From Candidatus Ruthenibacterium merdavium (lineage in GTDB: Bacteria; Bacillota; Clostridia; Oscillospirales; Ruminococcaceae): DNA of 64,000 nt. The stretch is taken from assembly GCA_019119935.1 (NCBI GenBank), contig DWWA01000008.1, positions 38,964 through 102,963 on the forward strand, written 5' to 3'. The position numbers and the translations under genes are program-made. The notes under the pieces were generated by a model. It was given only the letters and a program-made list of their open reading frames with translations. It was not told the origin of the DNA and searched no databases. Position 1 is the first letter of the stretch, and each line of letters starts with the position of its first letter. This document shows positions 15,634 to 26,400 of this stretch, piece after piece.

Positions 15634-16344
15634 ATGAAAAAATTAGAGCAGCTGTACGAAGGAAAAGCAAAGAAAGTATTCGCAACCGAAGACCCCGCGC
15701 TGGTCATTGTGGACTATAAGGACGACGCTACCGCAGGCGACGGTGCAAAGAAAGGCACCATCCGCGGCAAGGGCGTTGTGAACAACCGCCTTTCCAACAA
15801 CTTGATGAAAATGCTGGAGGAAAAGGGCATCCCCACTCACTTTGTCGAAGAGCTGAGCGAGCGCGAAACCGTCGTGAAAAAAGTGGAAATTGTGCCGCTG
15901 GAGGTCATCGTGCGCAACGTGGCTGCGGGCAGCTTTACGAAGCGCCTTGGCGTTGCCGAAGGAACCGTGCTGAAAGCCCCGACGCTCGAGTTCAGCTATA
16001 AAAACGACGATCTGCACGACCCGCTGATCAACCACTACCACGCACTGGCGCTGGAGCTGGCAACGCAGGAGGAAATCGACACCATTTCCGATTATGCCTT
16101 CCGCATCAATAAAATTTTGTCCGAGTATCTCTTGGGCTTCAACATCCGTCTGATTGACTTTAAGCTGGAGTTCGGCCGCCTTGCCGACGGCACCATCGTG
16201 CTGGCCGACGAAATCAGCCCCGACACCTGCCGTTTCTGGGACGCAACCACCGGCGCACACCTCGACAAAGACCTGTTCCGCCGCGACCTCGGCGGTGAGG
16301 AAGAAGCCTACAAAGAGGTTATGAGCCGTCTTTTGGGCGAATAA
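15634..16344 (+). CDS. purC: SAICAR synthase
   Basis: The 236-residue product joins aspartate to CAIR with ATP. It has the lysine-rich N-terminal ATP-binding beta hairpin ([10 protein letters not shown], residues 6-15), the [16 protein letters not shown] segment near residues 85-100 and [15 protein letters not shown] near residue 190. The length is standard. An ACGGAGAG site precedes [10 protein letters not shown]. It lies 75 bases after purE. Confidence 0.97.
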   Translation: MKKLEQLYEGKAKKVFATEDPALVIVDYKDDATAGDGAKKGTIRGKGVVNNRLSNNLMKMLEEKGIPTHFVEELSERETVVKKVEIVPLEVIVRNVAAGSFTKRLGVAEGTVLKAPTLEFSYKNDDLHDPLINHYHALALELATQEEIDTISDYAFRINKILSEYLLGFNIRLIDFKLEFGRLADGTIVLADEISPDTCRFWDATTGAHLDKDLFRRDLGGEEEAYKEVMSRLLGE

Positions 16345-16426
16345 GGGCAGTGCCGCATCATTTCAGAGCGGCAGAGCGCGCCGGGCAAGCCCGGCAAAGA
16401 TGCACAAAAAAGAGGAGCGTTATCAA

Positions 16427-17476
16427 ATGGAGAAAAGTTTTTCCGAAAGCTATAAAGCGGCGGGCGTAGACATCACCGCCGGCTATCAGGCGGTAGAGCT
16501 GATGAAACAGCACGTTGCCCGCACGATGACCGCAGGCGCTTTGGGCGGCCTTGGCGGTTTCGGCGGCATGTTTGAGCTGGATATGACCGGCTTGACACGC
16601 CCGGTGCTGGTGTCCGGCACGGACGGCGTGGGCACGAAGCTGAAGCTCGCGTTTTTGATGGACAAGCACGACACCGTGGGCATTGACTGCGTGGCCATGT
16701 GCGTGAACGACGTGATCACCTGCGGCGCAAAGCCCCTCATCTTCTTAGACTATATCGCATGCGGCAAAAATGTGCCGGAAAAAATTGCGTCGATTGTGGC
16801 CGGTGTGGCCGAGGGCTGCGTGCAGGCAGGCGCGGCGCTTGTCGGCGGCGAAACCGCCGAAATGCCCGGCTTTTACACCGAGGCGGAATATGACCTCGCG
16901 GGCTTTACCGTGGGCGTTGTGGATAAGGCAAAAATCATCGACAATACCCGCATGCAGGCGGGTGACGCCATCATTGCACTGCCTTCCTCCGGTGTTCACT
17001 CTAACGGTTTTTCGCTGGTGCGCCGCGTGTTCGGCTTAGACGGCGAAGGTGCAAAGCGTTTAAGCGCATATTCCGACGAGCTCGGAAAAACGCTGGGCGA
17101 GGCGCTGCTTGCCCCGACGAAAATTTATGTCAAGCCCGCGCTGGCACTGCTGGAAAAAGTGGACGTGCGCGCGCTGAGCCACATCACGGGCGGCGGCTTT
17201 TACGAGAACATTCCCCGTGCGCTGGCCGACGGCTGTGTCGCAAAAATTGAAAAAGCGGCGGTGCGGACCCCGGCGCTCTTTGACCTGCTGGCGCGTGAGG
17301 GCAATATCCCTGAGCGCGACATGTTCAACACGTTCAACATGGGCGTGGGCATGGCGGCTGTTGTGCCTGCCGACCAAGCGGACGAAGCCGTGCGCATCTT
17401 GAAAGACGCAGGCGAAGACGCTTACATCATGGGCGAAATTGTCAAGGGCGAAGAAAAGGGCGTTGAATTATGGTAA
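16427..17476 (+). CDS. purM: AIR synthase (phosphoribosylformylglycinamidine cyclo-ligase)
   Basis: The 349-residue enzyme starts at MEKSFSESYKAAGVDI after AAGAGGAGCG. It cyclises FGAM to AIR with ATP. Motifs include GTDGVGTKLKLA (about residue 65), VNDVITCGAKPLIFLDY (about 93) and GGETAEMPGFY (about 143). It overlaps purN by seven bases, so the two are translationally coupled. Confidence 0.97.
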   Translation: MEKSFSESYKAAGVDITAGYQAVELMKQHVARTMTAGALGGLGGFGGMFELDMTGLTRPVLVSGTDGVGTKLKLAFLMDKHDTVGIDCVAMCVNDVITCGAKPLIFLDYIACGKNVPEKIASIVAGVAEGCVQAGAALVGGETAEMPGFYTEAEYDLAGFTVGVVDKAKIIDNTRMQAGDAIIALPSSGVHSNGFSLVRRVFGLDGEGAKRLSAYSDELGKTLGEALLAPTKIYVKPALALLEKVDVRALSHITGGGFYENIPRALADGCVAKIEKAAVRTPALFDLLAREGNIPERDMFNTFNMGVGMAAVVPADQADEAVRILKDAGEDAYIMGEIVKGEEKGVELW

Positions 17477-18060
17477 ACGTGGCGGTGCTCGTGTCGGGCG
17501 GCGGCACAAACCTGCAGGCGCTCATTGATGCAAAAGCGGCGGGCAGCCTGCCAAACGCAAAGCTTGCGCTGGTGATTGCCTCAAAGCCCGGTGTGTATGC
17601 GCTGGAGTGCGCGAAGGCAGCAAATATTTCCAGTGAAGTGGTGTGCCGCAAAGACTTTGACTCGCAGGAAGCGTTTGACAGCGCGATGCTCGAAACTCTG
17701 CGTCGGTATGACATCGGCGCGGTGGTGCTGGCGGGGTACTTATCCATTGTAGGCGCGCCTGTGGTGGCGGCTTATCCCGACAAAATCATCAACATTCACC
17801 CCAGCTTGATTCCGAGCTTTTGCGGCGCGGGCTACTATGGCCTGCGCGTGCACGAGGCGGCGCTGAAAAAAGGCGTGAAGGTAACGGGCGCAACGGTGCA
17901 TTTGGTGAACGAACAGTATGACGACGGGCGCATTTTGCTGCAAAAGGCGGTGTCCGTGGAAGAGGGCGACACGCCCGAAACGTTGCAAAAGCGCGTGATG
18001 AAAGAAGCGGAATGGGTGATTTTGCCCAAGGCGCTCGACATGATTACGCGCGGCGAGTAA
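17470..18060 (+). CDS. purN: GAR transformylase (10-formyl-THF dependent)
   Basis: The 196-residue enzyme formylates GAR. It has the N-terminal LVSGGGTNLQAL phosphate-binding loop, the catalytic INIHPSLIPSF segment (Asn and His near residues 103-105) and the ATVHLVNEQYDDGRIL stretch carrying the catalytic Asp near residue 141. Its start is inside the last codons of purM. The length is slightly shorter than E. coli PurN, as is usual. Confidence 0.96.
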   Translation: MVNVAVLVSGGGTNLQALIDAKAAGSLPNAKLALVIASKPGVYALECAKAANISSEVVCRKDFDSQEAFDSAMLETLRRYDIGAVVLAGYLSIVGAPVVAAYPDKIINIHPSLIPSFCGAGYYGLRVHEAALKKGVKVTGATVHLVNEQYDDGRILLQKAVSVEEGDTPETLQKRVMKEAEWVILPKALDMITRGE

Positions 18061-18135
18061 AGCGGCCCTTGTGCCGCTTTCTCCCATTTTATCCCGGGCG
18101 CGGTGCGCTTTGGGCATGGAGAAAGGAAGAACGCT

Positions 18136-18858
18136 ATGGAGCTTTTAAATTTGGCAGCGGAGCTTGCCACCAATTCTTATCCCGGCCGCGGCATCGTGGT
18201 GGGCAAAAGCGCGGATGCAAAATACGCCGTGATTGCTTATTTCATCATGGGCCGCAGTGCCAACAGCCGCAACCGCGTGTTTACCCCGCTCGACGGCGGC
18301 ATTATCACCGAGGCGGCCGACCCCTCAAAGCTGGAGGACCCCTCTTTGATTATCTACGCCCCGGTGCGTGTGCTTGGTAAAAAAACCATCGTGACAAACG
18401 GCGACCAAACCGACACGATTTACAACGGCATGACAGAGGGCGAAGGCTTTGCAAAATCGCTGCGCAAACGCACCTTTGAGCCGGACGCGCCGAACTTTAC
18501 GCCGCGTATTTCGGCACTGCTGAAAGTGAAAGACGGCGACATGAGCTATAAAATGTCCATTTTGAAATCGAACGACGGCAACGCCGAAAGCGTGGAGCGC
18601 TTTTTCTTTGAATATCCGCAGCCGGTAGCGGGAGAGGGCCGCTTTTTGCACACTTACCGCTGCGACGGCAACCCCATCCCCAGCTTCTTCGGTGAGCCGG
18701 AGCGCGTGCGCTTAGGCGATGAGGACATTGATACCTTTGCAAAAACGCTGTGGAACAGCCTGAACGAGGAAAACAAGGTGTCGCTCTTTGTGCGTTACAT
18801 TGAGCTGGAAACCGGCAAAGAAACCGACCGCATCATCAATAAAAACGAAAAGGTGTAA
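18136..18858 (+). CDS. purO: IMP cyclohydrolase, PurO-like
   Basis: The 240-residue protein starts at MELLNLAAELATNSYPGRG after GAAAGGAAG. It resembles the stand-alone IMP cyclohydrolase family first known from archaea (PF07826), with GRGIVVG near residue 17, YFIMGRSANSRNR near 38, and TNGDQTDTIYNG near 92. It would close the ring of FAICAR to make IMP. Its placement three bases before an AICAR transformylase gene supports this, since the two together replace bifunctional PurH. Confidence 0.85.
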   Translation: MELLNLAAELATNSYPGRGIVVGKSADAKYAVIAYFIMGRSANSRNRVFTPLDGGIITEAADPSKLEDPSLIIYAPVRVLGKKTIVTNGDQTDTIYNGMTEGEGFAKSLRKRTFEPDAPNFTPRISALLKVKDGDMSYKMSILKSNDGNAESVERFFFEYPQPVAGEGRFLHTYRCDGNPIPSFFGEPERVRLGDEDIDTFAKTLWNSLNEENKVSLFVRYIELETGKETDRIINKNEKV

Positions 18859-18861
18859 ACG

Positions 18862-20034
18862 ATGAAGGAAATGGAACTGAAATACGGCTGTAACCCGAAC
18901 CAAAAACCCGCGCGCATCTTTATGGCCGAGGGCGAGCTGCCCGTCACGGTGCTGAACGGCAAGCCCGGCTACATCAACTTTTTGGACGCGCTGAACTCCT
19001 GGCAGCTGGTGAAAGAGCTGAAGGAAGCGACCGGCCTTTGCGCGGCGGCATCGTTTAAGCACGTTTCCCCCGCGGGCGCGGCGCTGGGCCTGCCGCTGAC
19101 CGACGCGATGAAAAAAATGTACTTTGTGGAGGGCATGGAGCTTTCGCCGCTGGCGTGTGCGTATGCCCGTGCGCGCGGTGCGGACCGCATGTCCAGCTTC
19201 GGCGATTGGATTGCGCTTTCCGACGTGTGCGACGAAGCTACTGCGCTTGTCATCGAGCATGAAGTGACGGATGGCATCATTGCCCCCGGATACACCGACG
19301 AAGCACTGGCGATTTTGAAGAAAAAGCGCAAGGGCGGCTACAACATCGTTGCCATCGACCCGAACTACACGCCCGCGCCCATCGAGCGCAAGGACGTATT
19401 CGGCATTACGTTTGAGCAGGGCCGCAACGAAGCGAAATTTGACAACTCTACCTTTGACAATATCGTGACTGAAAACAAAACGCTCACCGACGAGCAAAAG
19501 CGCGACTTGCTTTTGTGCCTTGTGACACTGAAATACACGCAGTCCAACTCTGTGTGCTACGCCGAGGGCGGCCAGATCATCGGCGTGGGCGCAGGCCAGC
19601 AAAGCCGCATTCACTGCACGCGCCTTGCGGGCAATAAAGCGGATATCTGGCACTTGCGCCAGCACCCGAAGGTGCTGAACCTGCCGTTCCGCGACGACGT
19701 TTCCCGCCCGAACCGCGACAACGCCATTGACGTGTATATTTCCGACGAGTACGAGGATGTCATTGGCGAAAACGTGTGGGCCGACACCTTCACCGAGCGC
19801 CCCGAAGCGCTGACGGCGCAGGAGAAAAAGGAGTGGCTGGCACAGTTTACGGGCGTGTGCCTTGGCTCCGATGCCTTCTTCCCGTTCGGGGACAACATTG
19901 AGCGCGCGCGCCGCAGCGGTGTGAGCGCGATTGTACAGCCGGGCGGCTCCATTCGTGACGATAACGTCATTGAAGCATGCAACCGTTACGGCATTGTGAT
20001 GGCGTTTAACGGCCTGCGCCTGTTCCATCACTGA
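18862..20034 (+). CDS. Stand-alone AICAR transformylase
   Basis: The 390-residue product corresponds to the C-terminal transformylase half of PurH, without the MGS-like cyclohydrolase domain. Visible landmarks are KYGCNPNQKPARIF at the N terminus, AASFKHVSPAGAALG near residue 60 (catalytic Lys-His), KYTQSNSVCYAEGGQIIGVGAGQQSR near residue 222 and PGGSIRDDNVIEACNRYGI near the end. It formylates AICAR with 10-formyl-THF. Its stop codon shares one base with the start of the following membrane protein gene (TGATG). Confidence 0.95.
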   Translation: MKEMELKYGCNPNQKPARIFMAEGELPVTVLNGKPGYINFLDALNSWQLVKELKEATGLCAAASFKHVSPAGAALGLPLTDAMKKMYFVEGMELSPLACAYARARGADRMSSFGDWIALSDVCDEATALVIEHEVTDGIIAPGYTDEALAILKKKRKGGYNIVAIDPNYTPAPIERKDVFGITFEQGRNEAKFDNSTFDNIVTENKTLTDEQKRDLLLCLVTLKYTQSNSVCYAEGGQIIGVGAGQQSRIHCTRLAGNKADIWHLRQHPKVLNLPFRDDVSRPNRDNAIDVYISDEYEDVIGENVWADTFTERPEALTAQEKKEWLAQFTGVCLGSDAFFPFGDNIERARRSGVSAIVQPGGSIRDDNVIEACNRYGIVMAFNGLRLFHH

Positions 20035-22067
20035 TGCAGGCGCTGAAACGTGCCGCAGGGCCGCCGGTTCTTTTGCTGTGTGCGGCGGGGTATCTCGCTG
20101 CGGTTGGCATTGCGGGCGGGAGCGTCGCATCCATGCTGATCTGTGCCGTTTATGCGGCGTTTTGCGTTTACGCGCCCGGCGCCGGCTTTGCGCGTTTATG
20201 CGGCGCAAAACGTTTCGGGCTGGGGCAAACGGCGGCGATTGTGTTCGGCGCGGCACTGTTCACGTTGTTGTCGGCTGCGGCAAGCGTCACGGGCGTTTGG
20301 CTCGTGCTGTGGCTGCCGCTCCTTTGGACGGTGTGGGACATGTTTCAACACCGCAGGGAACTTTCGTGGAAAACGCCGCGCGCCAATCTCATTTTGCCGC
20401 TTGTGACGCTTTTGACGATAGCGGCGGCGGTTGTGCCGCAGACACACGCCGCTGCGGCGGGGCAGATTGTGCCGAACCACGATTTTTATTGGAACCTCGG
20501 CAATGTGGAAAGCTTTTTAAACGGATTTCCGCCGTCGGATTTGCGCTTTAGCGGCTATACGCTGACATATCACTGGCTCACGGAGCTGTTTTGTGCCGGG
20601 TTTACCATGGCAAGCGGCGGTGCAGCCTATGATATCACCGCATTTTTCGTTCCGGCGGTTATGCTTTTGGCGCTTTTGGCCGTTTTGTTCGAGTGCGGCG
20701 CGCTGTTTTTAGGCGCAAAACAGCGTTTTGTCACGCTGTTTGTTTGGCTGATGCTGTTCGGCGGGTGCGCGTCGCTTTGGAAAGTGATTGAGCGCGGTTA
20801 CAGCCCGTTTTGGAACCTGAATATGCGCCACCTGCTGACAAACATCAACGGCGTTGCGACAGGTACGCTCTTTTTGGCGGCATTTTCCGCCTGCGTGTGG
20901 ATGCTTTGGCAAAAAACACCGCCGCGCTGGGTGTACGGCATCGGCACGGCATCATTCCTCTTGCTGACGCTGGCGAAGGGCCCTGTCGGCGGCATTGCCG
21001 CCCCGGCGCTTGCCGCGGCCTGCGTGTGGGAGTGCGGCGTGTCACTTTACAAAAAACAGCCGCTTCAAAAGCCGCTGCGCCGTGCGGCGTTTGCCGTATG
21101 GATTTTGCTGATTTTCGGCCTGGTTTACCTGTGGCTTTTTTCCGCCGGAGCGGGAACGAGCGTTCATTTTGACGTGGACGGCACGCTGAGCAAGTCGTAT
21201 TTTGCGAATATACTTGCGGCGCTTCAAGTGCGTTTTCCGGCGTTTTACCCGGCGTTTCTTCCCTTATTCTGGGGCCTGCAAACGCTTTGCTTTGCCCCGT
21301 TCGGCGCGCTGTTTGCGCTGGCGGGCGGCGCACTGTGGCTTTGGCGGCGCGGCGCTTCTTCGCCCGTGTGGGTCTTTGCCGCGGCCGGTGCGGCGGGCGG
21401 CTTTTTGGCCTTTTATCTGTTTGACCACGAGGCCATGAGCCAAATGTATTTTGCGTTTGCCGGACTGTTTTTTTGTAACCTCATCGGCGTCAAGGCGCTT
21501 TCGGTGCTTTGGCCGCGGCGCGCGGTGCGCGCAGTTGGCATTGCCGCGCTGACGGTCTGCTTTGCGACAGGCGCTTGCACGGCCGTTTGGCTGGGCATGC
21601 AGGCGGTAGAGCCGGGCCAAAGCCCGCGCGATTTAACCTTGAGTGCCGCCGAAGAACAGGCGATGGAGGTTTTGCGCCGTGAAATGCAGCCGGGCGAACA
21701 GTTTATCACAAACCGGATTCACACGGGCGCTGCGCTCGAAGGGCTTTCCAACGTGTATTCCGGCCTTTCGGGCAGACAGTGTTACATGGAGGGCTTTAAA
21801 TACGCCATTTCCAACTTAGGCGTAACGAGCGAAGAGGCCGCGGCGCGCGTGGAAACGGCGAAAACGCTGTTTTCCGCACAGACGGGCGCGCAGGCGGCGC
21901 AGGCACTGCCCGAAGGCGTGCAGGTAATTGTATACAGCAAGCACGCTTCGCAAAGCGGCTGGGATGTGCTGGAGGGTGAGCCGTGTTTAGCCGAAAGCTG
22001 GGCAGACGACGGCGCGCTTTCGCTCGTATTTGAAAACGAAGATGTTATGATTTTCCGCGCGGCATGA
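20034..22067 (+). CDS. Polytopic membrane protein, GT-C-like, inside the purine operon
   Basis: The product is 677 residues with about 11-13 transmembrane helices through residue 530 and a soluble C-terminal domain of about 140 residues. After the first helices comes an extracellular loop with PNHDFYWNLGN (about residue 150) and YTLTYHWLTEL (about 180), resembling the acidic first loop of GT-C glycosyltransferases that use lipid-linked sugars. The homology is faint and no acceptor can be named. The start codon overlaps the AICAR transformylase stop by one base and purD follows 46 bases later, so expression is tied to purine synthesis although no purine role is known for such proteins. Confidence 0.7.
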   Translation: MQALKRAAGPPVLLLCAAGYLAAVGIAGGSVASMLICAVYAAFCVYAPGAGFARLCGAKRFGLGQTAAIVFGAALFTLLSAAASVTGVWLVLWLPLLWTVWDMFQHRRELSWKTPRANLILPLVTLLTIAAAVVPQTHAAAAGQIVPNHDFYWNLGNVESFLNGFPPSDLRFSGYTLTYHWLTELFCAGFTMASGGAAYDITAFFVPAVMLLALLAVLFECGALFLGAKQRFVTLFVWLMLFGGCASLWKVIERGYSPFWNLNMRHLLTNINGVATGTLFLAAFSACVWMLWQKTPPRWVYGIGTASFLLLTLAKGPVGGIAAPALAAACVWECGVSLYKKQPLQKPLRRAAFAVWILLIFGLVYLWLFSAGAGTSVHFDVDGTLSKSYFANILAALQVRFPAFYPAFLPLFWGLQTLCFAPFGALFALAGGALWLWRRGASSPVWVFAAAGAAGGFLAFYLFDHEAMSQMYFAFAGLFFCNLIGVKALSVLWPRRAVRAVGIAALTVCFATGACTAVWLGMQAVEPGQSPRDLTLSAAEEQAMEVLRREMQPGEQFITNRIHTGAALEGLSNVYSGLSGRQCYMEGFKYAISNLGVTSEEAAARVETAKTLFSAQTGAQAAQALPEGVQVIVYSKHASQSGWDVLEGEPCLAESWADDGALSLVFENEDVMIFRAA

Positions 22068-22113
22068 AGCATGCGGTGTGGGCGCATTCTCAAAACAAGA
22101 ACGGAGGAACAAC

Positions 22114-23412
22114 ATGAAGGTTTTGGTCGTAGGCGGCGGTGGGCGTGAGCACGCCATCGTGCGCAAGCTGAAAGAAAGCCGCGGTGTGACAAAGCTGTAT
22201 TGTGCGCCGGGCAACGGCGGAATTGCCATGGACGCCGAGTGTGTCAACATTGCGGCAACGGATATTGACGCCATGGTGCGCTTTGCCGAACAAGAAAAAA
22301 TAGACTACGTTGTCGTTGCGCCGGATGACCCCTTAGCCATGGGCATGGTAGACGCACTGAGCGCGGCGGGAATTCCCGCTTTTGGCCCCAACAAGGCCGC
22401 CGCGCGCATTGAGGCCAGCAAGGCGTTCAGCAAGGATTTGATGAAGCGTTACCACATTCCCACGGCGGCCTATGAGGTGTTTGACGACGCGGATAAGGCC
22501 AAGGCCTATGTGAAGGAGAAAAACCGTTACCCCGTTGTCATTAAAGCCGACGGCCTTGCACTGGGCAAAGGCGTTTTAATTTGCGAAACCGAGGAAGCGG
22601 CCATGAACGCCATCAACAGCATGATGTGCGAGGGCGCGTTCGGCGCGTCGGGAAGCCGCGTGGTGATTGAGGAGTTTTTAACCGGGCCGGAGGTGTCCGT
22701 GCTGAGCTTCACCGACGGAAAAACTGTCGTTCCCATGATTTCCAGCATGGACCACAAGCGTGCGCTGGACGGCGATAAGGGCCTGAATACGGGCGGTATG
22801 GGCACCATTGCCCCGAACCCGTACTATACCCCGGAAGTGGCAAAGGTGTGCATGGAAACGATTTTCCGCCCGACGGTAGAGGCGATGGCCGCTGAGGGCT
22901 GCCCGTTTAAAGGGTGCTTATATTTCGGGCTGATGCTGACGCCCGACGGCCCCAAGGTGATTGAGTATAACTGCCGCTTCGGCGACCCGGAAACGCAGGT
23001 GGTACTGCCGCTTTTGGAAAGCGATTTGCTTGCCGTCATGCAGGCCGTGACAAACGGCACGCTGGCTGACTGCGAAGTGAAATTTTCAGACAAAAGTGCC
23101 GCATGCGTGATTTTGGCTTCGGGCGGTTATCCCGAAGCGTATGAAAAAGGAAAAGCCATTGCCGGGCTTGCAAGCGGCCAGCCGGAAAACGGCGGCGCGG
23201 TTGTGTACCACGCGGGCACAAAGCAAGAGCCGGACGGAGCGCTTGTAACGGCGGGCGGCCGTGTGCTGGGTGTAACGGCGCTGGCCCCGAGCTTAAAAGA
23301 AGCCATTGACGCGGCTTACATTGCCGCAGAGAATATTACGTTTGAAGGCGCTCACATGCGCCGCGACATCGGCGCGCGTGCGCTGGCCGCAAAGGAAGGA
23401 AAAGAGGGATAA
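22114..23412 (+). CDS. purD: GAR synthetase (phosphoribosylamine-glycine ligase)
   Basis: The 432-residue ATP-grasp enzyme starts at MKVLVVGGGGREHAIV after ACGGAGGAAC. Landmarks are GGGGREHAI (residues 7-15), VIKADGLALGKGV (ATP-grasp, about 142), and GCLYFGLMLTPDGPKVIEYNCRFGDPETQ (about 266-294). It joins glycine to phosphoribosylamine. It lies five bases before purL. PurF, which supplies the substrate, is not in this window. Confidence 0.97.
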   Translation: MKVLVVGGGGREHAIVRKLKESRGVTKLYCAPGNGGIAMDAECVNIAATDIDAMVRFAEQEKIDYVVVAPDDPLAMGMVDALSAAGIPAFGPNKAAARIEASKAFSKDLMKRYHIPTAAYEVFDDADKAKAYVKEKNRYPVVIKADGLALGKGVLICETEEAAMNAINSMMCEGAFGASGSRVVIEEFLTGPEVSVLSFTDGKTVVPMISSMDHKRALDGDKGLNTGGMGTIAPNPYYTPEVAKVCMETIFRPTVEAMAAEGCPFKGCLYFGLMLTPDGPKVIEYNCRFGDPETQVVLPLLESDLLAVMQAVTNGTLADCEVKFSDKSAACVILASGGYPEAYEKGKAIAGLASGQPENGGAVVYHAGTKQEPDGALVTAGGRVLGVTALAPSLKEAIDAAYIAAENITFEGAHMRRDIGARALAAKEGKEG

Positions 23413-23417
23413 GCCAA

Positions 23418-26400
23418 ATGTCAGTTTATCGCATTTATGTGGAAAAAAAGCCGGAATACGCCGTAGAGGCAAAGGGGCTTTTGCATGAGATTCAAACCCT
23501 GTTAGGCGTGCAGTCTGTCACGGGACTGCGCATTTTGAACCGCTATGACGTGGAGGGTGTGACGGAAAGCGTCTTTTTGGACAGCGTGAACACCGTGTTC
23601 AGCGAGCCGCAGCTCGACTTAACCCACGCGACCATTCCCGAGGGCGACGTGGTGTTTGCCACGGAGTTTTTGCCCGGCCAGTTTGACCAGCGCGCAGCCA
23701 GCGCCGCTGAGTGTATTCAGCTGGCGTCCGGCGGCGAGCGTCCCACAGTGGCGTATGCGCGCGTTTACCTGCTCAGCGGCACGCCGACGGCGGCGGAAGT
23801 GACGGAAATTGAAAAATACGTCATCAACCCCGTGGAGGCGCGCAAGGCACTGCTGGAGGCAAAGCAGACGCTGGCCGTGGAATACACCGTGCCGACCGAA
23901 GTGGTTACCTTGAAGGGCTTTTGCGAGCTGTCCCCGGCGGCACTGCGCGAGCTGATCAGCGGGCTGGGGCTGGCGATGGACGAGGGCGATATTGCCTTTT
24001 GTCAAGAGTATTTCCGCGCCGAACAGCGCGACCCGACCATTACGGAAATCCGCATGATTGACACCTACTGGTCCGACCATTGCCGCCACACTACTTTTGG
24101 CACCATTTTGGACAATGTGAACATCAGCGACCCCGTGATTAAGGCTTCTTACGAGAATTATCTCAAACTGCGTGCGGACGTTCACGCGGGAAAATATAAG
24201 CCCATGTGCCTGATGGACCTCGGCACCATCGGCGGCAAGTACCTCAAAAAAGAAGGTATTTTGCAAAATCTCGATGAATCGGACGAAATCAACGCTTGCA
24301 GCGTGCGCATTACCGTGGACAATGATGGCGTAAACGAGCCGTGGCTGCTGCTCTTTAAAAACGAAACACACAACCACCCCACGGAAATTGAGCCCTTCGG
24401 CGGCGCGGCCACCTGCATCGGCGGCGCGATCCGCGACCCCTTGGCCAACCGCGGCTATGTGTATCAGGCGATGCGCGTGACCGGCGCGGGCGACCCGCTC
24501 AAGCCCGTGAAGGAAACCATTCCCGGCAAACTGCCCCAGCGCAAGCTGGTGACGACGGCTGCCGCGGGTTATTCCAGCTACGGCAACCAGATCGGCCTTG
24601 CCACGGGACAGGTAGACGAGTGGTATCACCCGGGCTATGTGGCAAAGCGCATGGAAATCGGCGCAGTGGTGGGCGCAGTGCCTGAGGAGAATGTGCGCCG
24701 TGAAGAACCGCAGCCCGGCGACGTGGTTATCCTGTTGGGCGGACGCACGGGCCGTGACGGCTGCGGCGGTGCAACGGGTTCTTCCAAAGCACACAAAACC
24801 GAAAGCCTTGAAACCTGCGGCGCAGAGGTGCAAAAGGGCAATGCGCCCATCGAGCGCAAGCTGCAGCGTTTGTTCCGCACAAAAGAGGCAACCCTGCTCA
24901 TCAAGCGCTGCAACGACTTCGGCGCGGGAGGAGTGTCCGTCGCCATCGGCGAGCTGGCAGACGGCCTTGAAATTGACCTCAACGCCGTGCCGAAAAAATA
25001 CGAGGGCTTGGACGGCACCGAACTTGCTATTTCGGAAAGCCAGGAGCGCATGGCCGTCGTGGTGGCCGCAGATGAAGCAGAGCGCTTTATTTCGCTTGCC
25101 AATGCCGAGAACCTTGAAGCCACGGTAGTGGCGATCATCACAGAATCGCCGCGCCTTGTCATGCGCTGGAATGACAAAGTCATCTGCAATATCTCGCGCG
25201 AATTTTTGAACTCCAACGGCGCGAAAAAGCACGCTACGGCTATGGTGACAAAAGCCGTTGTCGGCCAGCCGCGCCGCAAGGGCGAAAGCTTTGCACAGCG
25301 CTTTGAAAACCTGATGAGTGAGCTGAATGTGTGCAGTAAAAAGGGCCTTTCGGAGCGCTTCGACTCCACCATCGGCGCAGGCACCGTGCTGATGCCCTTC
25401 GGCGGAAAAACGCAGATGACCCCGGCGCAGGCCATGGTGGCAAAGCTGCCTGTGCCGCACGGCGAAACGAAAACATGTTCGGCAATGGCGTGGGGTTTTA
25501 ACCCGTTTATCAGTGAGCAAAGCCCTTATCACGGCGCGTATCTCGCCGTGGTGGAAAGTGTGGCAAAGCTTGTGGCTACGGGCCTGGAAGCCGACCATGC
25601 TTACCTGACCTTCCAAGAATATTTTGAGCGCCTTGGCAACGACCCCATGCGCTGGGGCAAGCCGCTGAGTGCTCTGCTCGGTGCGCTGGACGCACAGATT
25701 GGTCTTGGCGTTGCGGCCATCGGCGGCAAAGACTCCATGTCCGGTTCGTTTGAAAACCTGCATGTGCCGCCCACACTCGTCAGCTTTGCCGTTGCCGCGG
25801 GCAATACGGACGATATTATTTCCAACGAATTTAAAAGCGCCGGCTCAAAGCTCGTGTGGCTGCGCCCCGAATACGAAGAGGACGGCGTTCGCCCCAAAGC
25901 GGAAAGCCAGAAAGCCCTGTACGAACAGGTGACGGCACTCATCCGCGAAGGCAAGGTGCTCTCGGCTTATACGCCCGGCTACGGCGGTGTGGCGGAAGCG
26001 CTGTTTAAAATGGGCCTTGGCAACCGCATCGGCGTTGCGCTCGACGCAGACATCGACCGCGAAGAGCTTTTGCGCTACGCTTACGGCAGCTTTGTGCTCG
26101 AGCTGGCCGACGAGATGTGCGTTGGCGTGCGTTTGGGCAACACCACTTCCCGTTATGTCTTCGCATCGGGCGGCGAGGAAATCGACTTAGAGTCCGTGCG
26201 CGAAAAATATGAAAGCAAGCTCGAAAGCGTGCTGCCGTATTACAGCATTGAGCAGGGCGACGGTGAGGAAGTAGAGCCTATCACCTTTGCCGCAGAGCGC
26301 CGCTATCAGTCGTCTACGAAGTCGGCTGTGCCGCGCGTGTTGATTCCGGTATTCCCCGGCACAAACTGCGAATACGACTCTGCCCGCGCCATGGAGCGCG

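Noticed and set aside
18712..20256. 514-codon open frame on the minus strand
   Set aside because: Antisense to the AICAR transformylase and its neighbours; composition (Arg/His/Ala-rich) is typical of shadow frames in GC-rich genes.
23619..25763. 714-codon open frame on the minus strand
   Set aside because: It is the antisense shadow of purL, whose catalytic motifs are intact on the plus strand; no ribosome binding site or known motifs.
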